Below, piece by piece: positions 59,793-64,000 of a DNA stretch of 64,000 bases. Every line of letters starts with the position of its first letter. The first letter of the stretch is position 1. Source of the DNA: Schlesneria paludicola DSM 18645. GTDB taxonomy: Bacteria; Planctomycetota; Planctomycetia; Planctomycetales; Planctomycetaceae. The notes below the pieces were generated by a model, which did not search any database, was not told where the DNA came from, and worked only from the letters and a program-made list of their open reading frames with translations. The DNA lies in NCBI RefSeq assembly GCF_000255655.1, contig NZ_JH636435.1:684209-748208 (forward strand), read 5' to 3'. Made by a program: the position numbers and the translations under genes.

Positions 59793-62060
59793 TCACACGT
59801 TCTGAGCGGGTTCTTGAGGCTCGCTAGGTTCTGGCGCCGCGACCGGGCGGAATGTCCATCGCTCGCCAAGCTGAAGCAAAAGCGGCAGCAGGAGCAGATT
59901 GACCGCCAATCCCCCCGCGATCGCCACACTGACCATGACACCGAAATAGATGAGTGGTACGAAGTGAGACGTGGCCAAAACGAGAAACCCGACAATCAGC
60001 GCCAGATTCGAATACAGGAGGGGTTGTCGCACTTCAGACTGCACCAGATGCAACGCGTCGGGAAAATTCAGCCCCGAACGGCGAGCCCGTAAGAATGCCG
60101 AGATGTAGAAAATGCTGTCGTGAATCGTCAGCCCCATCGTATCGCTCGAAATCATTGCCGTACCGATGTTCACAGGCACCGCGAGCCAGCCCATTCCGCC
60201 GAGCAGCAGCACGATCGGGATGACATTCGGCACCAGCGACACGACGCCCATCCACAAACTGCGATAGGCAATCGTCATAATCGTGATGAGACTGATTGTC
60301 CCCAGAATCAAATCCGTCATCTGATCGTGCAACAGGCTCTCGATTAGGAAGGTCAGCAGCACGAATAGCCCCGTGACCTTCGCTTCGGGAAACTCGGCAC
60401 GAGCGATCTCACCCACGTCATCAATCAAGCGTTGTTTGTCTTCGGAGGACTGTCGCTCATAGGCGCGAAGCATGATCCGCATCCGCTGATGCTTCGGATT
60501 GTAAAGGCTCGGCACAAACTCAGGCTGAATCCGATTCAGGTTCGAGACCTTGGCCCCGAGGGTTCCAGAAAGGAGAGGAATCGTGGGAATCAGATCCAAT
60601 CCGTCCGTGACAGCCAAGGCCTTCGTCAGGGCAGGACCACGCTCGCCAGGAATTTCGCGCAGCTTCGCCGCCAGCCTTCGAACCTTTACCAGAAACTCTT
60701 CGGTCAGCTCTTCGGGTGCGGGGAAATTCACCTCCCAAGCTCCTGCACCGCCGAGTTTTGTTTCGAGAAAGTCGAGCCCTTTCACGACAGGGCTGTCGGA
60801 GCGAAAATTCTTACTGAAATCGGTTTCGATCTTGAGGCGAAACAGACCAAACAGGCCGACGATCATCAAAGCAACGCATGAGAGCGAAACACGCCAGGGA
60901 TGACACAGGACCCAATGGGATAGTCCCTGAAGAGATTGATTCACTTCGCGATCGCCACGCGGACGCTGCGGCTTGGCACGTTCGGGGCCGATCAGAAATC
61001 CTCCTGGTAACACCAGGGTCATCGCCAGCAGGACGAGCAGCGATCCGATAACCATCGTCAAACCAAACGAACGCACAGGATGCAGGTGGCTCGAAAGCTG
61101 GGCTCCGAATCCGACAGCAGTCGTCAGACAAACCCAGACGATATCGGCACCGATCATCTTTACGGTTTGTCGAAATGCTGTCACACGATCAGTCTCTTCC
61201 CGAAGCTTCTGATAGTACAACGACATGTAAACGACGGTTGAGACCCCAATGATCGTCACTAGCGATCCAAGGATCGAGCTGACCATGCTGAGCTGCATCC
61301 CGCTTTGATACAGGACGGCTTTCGTCCAGATGATGGCGAATTGCACGATGACGAAGGGCAGAATGACCGCACGCAGGCTACGCAAGAAAAAGAGGATGAC
61401 AATCACGAGCAGACCAGAAGCGGCCCATCCCATCCATTCGCCATCATCTTCTGCATATCGGAACATATCGTGAACAAGGACCGGCTCACCGACAACAAAC
61501 GTGGGAATTGATTGCCCCGCGGCAATTCGATGAATCTGTGCCAATGATTCCGCGCGGGGAACGGGCGATTCGTGTGGCTCAAGCAGACGCAGCGCCACCG
61601 CAGTCGTCTGGTCGTCAGGGCCAAGAAGGACACCGCGGCTGAATTCAATCAGCTCCCCTCGTCGACTCTTGAAGAACGGCAGCTTGGTAATCGCCAATGC
61701 ACGGCTGAGGCTTTGAATGCTGTCGGGAACGACGCCTTGAACATCGCCCAGTTTCGTCGCGAGTTCGTCGACACGATCCTGTCCTTCCTCTGTGAAGAGA
61801 TCAGGGTCCGTATAGGCGACAAAGACGAACTCATCCCCACCGAACAACGACTTCCCTTCAACGTAGTCCTTCAGACGCACATTCTCGGCGGCATAAAGCG
61901 ACTCGATTGACTGATCGAATGCCAGGCGTCGCGCGGGCCCGACCGAGAACACCGTGAGGATCACAGCCACGACGAGCAATAGAACATGACGGGCAACTAG
62001 AAAATCCACCAGTCGACCGCCGGCACGAAGCGCCATGCACACAGTTCTCCACCAGAACAC
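59793..62060 (-). CDS. RND-superfamily (MMPL/HpnN-like) exporter
   Basis: The protein has 755 residues with two similar halves, each made of one helix, a large extracytoplasmic loop and five clustered helices. Examples are WAASGLLVIVILFFLRSLR and VYMSLYYQKLREETDRVTAF in half one, and the GMGWLAVPVNIGTAMISSDT and MGLTIHDSIFY blocks in half two. The domain pattern fits MMPL/SSD-type RND proteins that move lipids or hydrophobic compounds with proton force. It lacks membrane-fusion or outer-membrane partners nearby. The start may be the second Met, at 62036. Confidence 0.9.
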   Translation of the reverse strand: MFWWRTVCMALRAGGRLVDFLVARHVLLLVVAVILTVFSVGPARRLAFDQSIESLYAAENVRLKDYVEGKSLFGGDEFVFVAYTDPDLFTEEGQDRVDELATKLGDVQGVVPDSIQSLSRALAITKLPFFKSRRGELIEFSRGVLLGPDDQTTAVALRLLEPHESPVPRAESLAQIHRIAAGQSIPTFVVGEPVLVHDMFRYAEDDGEWMGWAASGLLVIVILFFLRSLRAVILPFVIVQFAIIWTKAVLYQSGMQLSMVSSILGSLVTIIGVSTVVYMSLYYQKLREETDRVTAFRQTVKMIGADIVWVCLTTAVGFGAQLSSHLHPVRSFGLTMVIGSLLVLLAMTLVLPGGFLIGPERAKPQRPRGDREVNQSLQGLSHWVLCHPWRVSLSCVALMIVGLFGLFRLKIETDFSKNFRSDSPVVKGLDFLETKLGGAGAWEVNFPAPEELTEEFLVKVRRLAAKLREIPGERGPALTKALAVTDGLDLIPTIPLLSGTLGAKVSNLNRIQPEFVPSLYNPKHQRMRIMLRAYERQSSEDKQRLIDDVGEIARAEFPEAKVTGLFVLLTFLIESLLHDQMTDLILGTISLITIMTIAYRSLWMGVVSLVPNVIPIVLLLGGMGWLAVPVNIGTAMISSDTMGLTIHDSIFYISAFLRARRSGLNFPDALHLVQSEVRQPLLYSNLALIVGFLVLATSHFVPLIYFGVMVSVAIAGGLAVNLLLLPLLLQLGERWTFRPVAAPEPSEPQEPAQNV

Positions 62061-62528
62061 CCCGCATGCGTCTCATCCGAGATCATGCGGCACGACAGAA
62101 CAAGCCCCAAAACCGCCGTCACCAGCGCGCCGAAGCATATCAAAGTCGCCTCGACACGACAGTGTGACTGGACAAATTTCAAGAATGACATCGGCCCCGA
62201 GAAGAGACACGAACGATCAACGACCGACCGCGCACGAAATCCGTGATCCGAACATCCACGGTCATCTTAGACCTAGGCCCAGACGACCCCAGTATGAGTT
62301 TTCGGCATCCCGAACAAAAACACAATAGAACGGCCCGTTTCGTTCAGACGGATTCGTACCGAATCGGAAATTGAGTTCACGATCTCTTCACAATTGACGG
62401 GAAGTACTGCATCCTTGGGTGTGATCGCCTTGAACAGGCCCCGGCCGCTCACCTGCGTTCGACACCAATCTGATCCGATCAGCCGCGATTCTGAATCACT
62501 CAATTTGTTTCCGCGAGAGTTCCGCACG
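62061..62528. other. Divergent intergenic region
   Basis: The region lies between the RND exporter gene and the right-edge dehydrogenase gene. It should hold both promoters. A minus-strand frame of about 84 codons (62273-62527) has no ribosome site or domain and is not accepted as a gene. Confidence 0.5.
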
Positions 62529-64000
62529 ATGACTCGATCGTCCTTCGTCCATCAAATGAGACCGCGAGCCTACGGACTTCTTCTGGCATTCGCCGCCGTG
62601 GCGTGTGCGACAGGAAAGGTGGAAGCGGACGACACAAACAAGGTGCCAAAGAACGGCCTCCTTTGGCCTGATGGACGCGTTCCAAAGCTGACGACCTCGC
62701 GCGTCCTGGGTTCGCCCGAGCCGCCGTTGCCCTACACAAGTCGGCGGATGTATCCCCAATTGAAAATGAGCAACCCGGTGGCGGTGGCTCGCCAACCGGG
62801 AAGCGATCGCATCCTGCTGATCACGTTAGAGGAAGGCGCCAAAGGATTCTCGACCATTCGGCGATTTGTCGATCATCCGGATGTCAAGGAAACAGAGGTT
62901 CTGCTTCCTGCCGACGATCGCATCGCCTACGACATTGTCTTTCACCCTCAGTTTCAACAGAACGGCTTCCTGTTCGTCGGTCACAATCGTCCTCATGCAG
63001 CTGGCAAAGAGAAATACACCGTCATTTCACGGTTCAAAATGAACCCGCTGCCCCCGTACGAGTTTGATCCGAAGAGCGAAACCACCATCATCGAATGGCC
63101 CTCGGATGGACACAATGGCGCCGCGATGGCCTTCGGTCTCGATGGAATGTTCTACGTGACCTCGGGTGATGGAACATCAGACAGCGACACGAATCTTCGC
63201 GGCCAGGAAATGAGCCACCTAACCGCAAAGGCCCTGCGAATTGATATTGAGCATCCCGATCCGGGAAAGATGTACTCGGTTCCAGCCGACAATCCATTCA
63301 TCGGGAAGAGCGGCATCGCCCCCGAAACCTGGGCGTTTGGTCTACGCAATCCCTGGCGAATGACCGCCGATCGCGAGACTGGTCATATCTGGATCGGAAA
63401 CAATGGCCAGGACCTTTGGGAACAGGTTTACTTCCTGCGAAAGGGCGAGAACTATGGCTGGTCCGTTTACGAGGGCAGCCATCCATTCTATCTCAATCGC
63501 GAAATGGGCCCCGCACCACTCGCCCAGCCAACGTTTGAACATCACCACTCTGAAGCACGATCACTGACCGGCGGCGTTGTGTACTACGGGTCTCATTTGC
63601 CGGAACTGCGAGGGGCCTACATTTATGGTGATCACTCGACGGGTAAGATCTGGGCGGCAAAACATGATGGAAACAAAGTGCTCTGGCACAAGGAATTGTC
63701 CGACACGCCTTTTCATATCTCAGGCTTTGGAACCGATTCACACGACGAACTACTGATCTGCGACTATGTCGGCGACGATGCTGGAGCCCTATACACCCTG
63801 ATTCCAACCCCACCGCAGAAGGACGCCCCGCCATTTCCGCGTACGCTCAGCGAAAGCGGACTGTTTCGCTTGGTCAAAGGCCATGACGTCGAAGCCGCGC
63901 TCGTCCCCTACGAGGTCAATGCTCCGCTCTGGTCCGACGGGGCCGAAAAAGTCCGATACATGGCAATTCCCGGAGACTCGCCCAAGATCGAAATCGCTGG
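62529..64000 (+). CDS. Sorbosone-dehydrogenase-like/SO2930-type protein, N-terminal part, cut by window edge
   Basis: The frame is open from the ATG at 62529 to the window end, giving 490 residues. A second ATG at 62556 gives a cleaner signal peptide (MRPRAYGLLLAFAAVACATG). The body is a PQQ-type sugar-dehydrogenase propeller: YDIVFHPQFQQNGFLFVGHN, GAAMAFGLDGMFYVTSGDGT, WAFGLRNPWRMTADRETGHI, IGNNGQDLWEQV. It then runs into PPFPRTLSESGLFRLV and VPYEVNAPLWSDGAEKVRY, the N-terminal signature of SO2930-family dihaem cytochromes. Haem motifs would lie past the edge. Confidence 0.88.
   Translation, partial: MTRSSFVHQMRPRAYGLLLAFAAVACATGKVEADDTNKVPKNGLLWPDGRVPKLTTSRVLGSPEPPLPYTSRRMYPQLKMSNPVAVARQPGSDRILLITLEEGAKGFSTIRRFVDHPDVKETEVLLPADDRIAYDIVFHPQFQQNGFLFVGHNRPHAAGKEKYTVISRFKMNPLPPYEFDPKSETTIIEWPSDGHNGAAMAFGLDGMFYVTSGDGTSDSDTNLRGQEMSHLTAKALRIDIEHPDPGKMYSVPADNPFIGKSGIAPETWAFGLRNPWRMTADRETGHIWIGNNGQDLWEQVYFLRKGENYGWSVYEGSHPFYLNREMGPAPLAQPTFEHHHSEARSLTGGVVYYGSHLPELRGAYIYGDHSTGKIWAAKHDGNKVLWHKELSDTPFHISGFGTDSHDELLICDYVGDDAGALYTLIPTPPQKDAPPFPRTLSESGLFRLVKGHDVEAALVPYEVNAPLWSDGAEKVRYMAIPGDSPKIEIA

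Overview
The window reads as chromosomal DNA of a planctomycete (order Planctomycetales; a Schlesneria- or Planctopirus-like organism is a guess). The evidence is the protein families: a PSCyt1 haem-motif protein, a DUF1549/DUF1553 protein beside a DUF1501 Tat-signal protein, DUF1559 proteins, a sialate O-acetylesterase-like SGNH protein, and a sorbosone-dehydrogenase/SO2930-type cytochrome protein. Genes are loosely packed on both strands, operons are short, and many starts lack a clear Shine-Dalgarno sequence. I saw no tRNA, rRNA, CRISPR array, integrase, transposase or phage gene.

Layout. 1-4.5 kb (minus strand): the N-terminus of a PSCyt1 protein cut by the window edge, a secreted alpha/beta hydrolase and a GT39-like membrane glycosyltransferase. 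4.7-10.8 kb: a Cys-rich membrane protein with a clear terminator, nadD, an M48 protease, an SRPBCC protein, a small four-helix membrane protein, a VOC protein and a MerR/B12-domain-like regulator. 11-18.3 kb: a large secreted protein with an NPCBM-like domain, a DUF1549/DUF1553 protein with a long coiled-coil insertion, and DUF1501. 18.3-19.4 kb is gene-poor and carries palindromic repeats. 19.4-27.9 kb: purB, a two-domain SGNH hydrolase, a PfkB kinase, a lipoprotein with two DUF1559-like units and a prepilin peptidase.

28-33.7 kb is a nitrogen-control cluster: amt behind a sigma-54-like promoter, two P-II genes and glnD. P-II proteins gate the Amt channel and GlnD uridylylates P-II, so transport, sensor and modifying enzyme lie together. 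A 60-residue protein with a CsrA-like sequence pattern follows. 34-46 kb: mutY, dcd, metH, a DUF1559 gene broken by a 17-bp tandem duplication, a Nudix hydrolase, a thioesterase, a small HicB-like protein, a DadA-like oxidoreductase and an AspA/AstE-like deacylase.

46.5-49.6 kb is a YtrA-type GntR / ABC ATPase / membrane permease operon with a perfect 12-bp inverted-repeat operator. 49.9-64 kb: nadK, a MacB/FtsX-type permease without a neighbouring ATPase, a TlpA-like thioredoxin-fold protein, an NHL-repeat protein, a UvrD/PcrA helicase, a dynamin-like GTPase with a membrane hairpin, an RND/MMPL exporter, and the start of a sorbosone-dehydrogenase/SO2930-like protein running off the right edge.

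I did not find a convincing wholly new multi-gene system. The most unusual items are the coiled-coil insertion in the DUF1553 protein, the CsrA-like small protein beside the P-II cluster, the MerR regulator that has lost its cobalamin ligands, the GTPase with degenerate G3/G4 motifs, and MutY with Glu at the catalytic Asp position.
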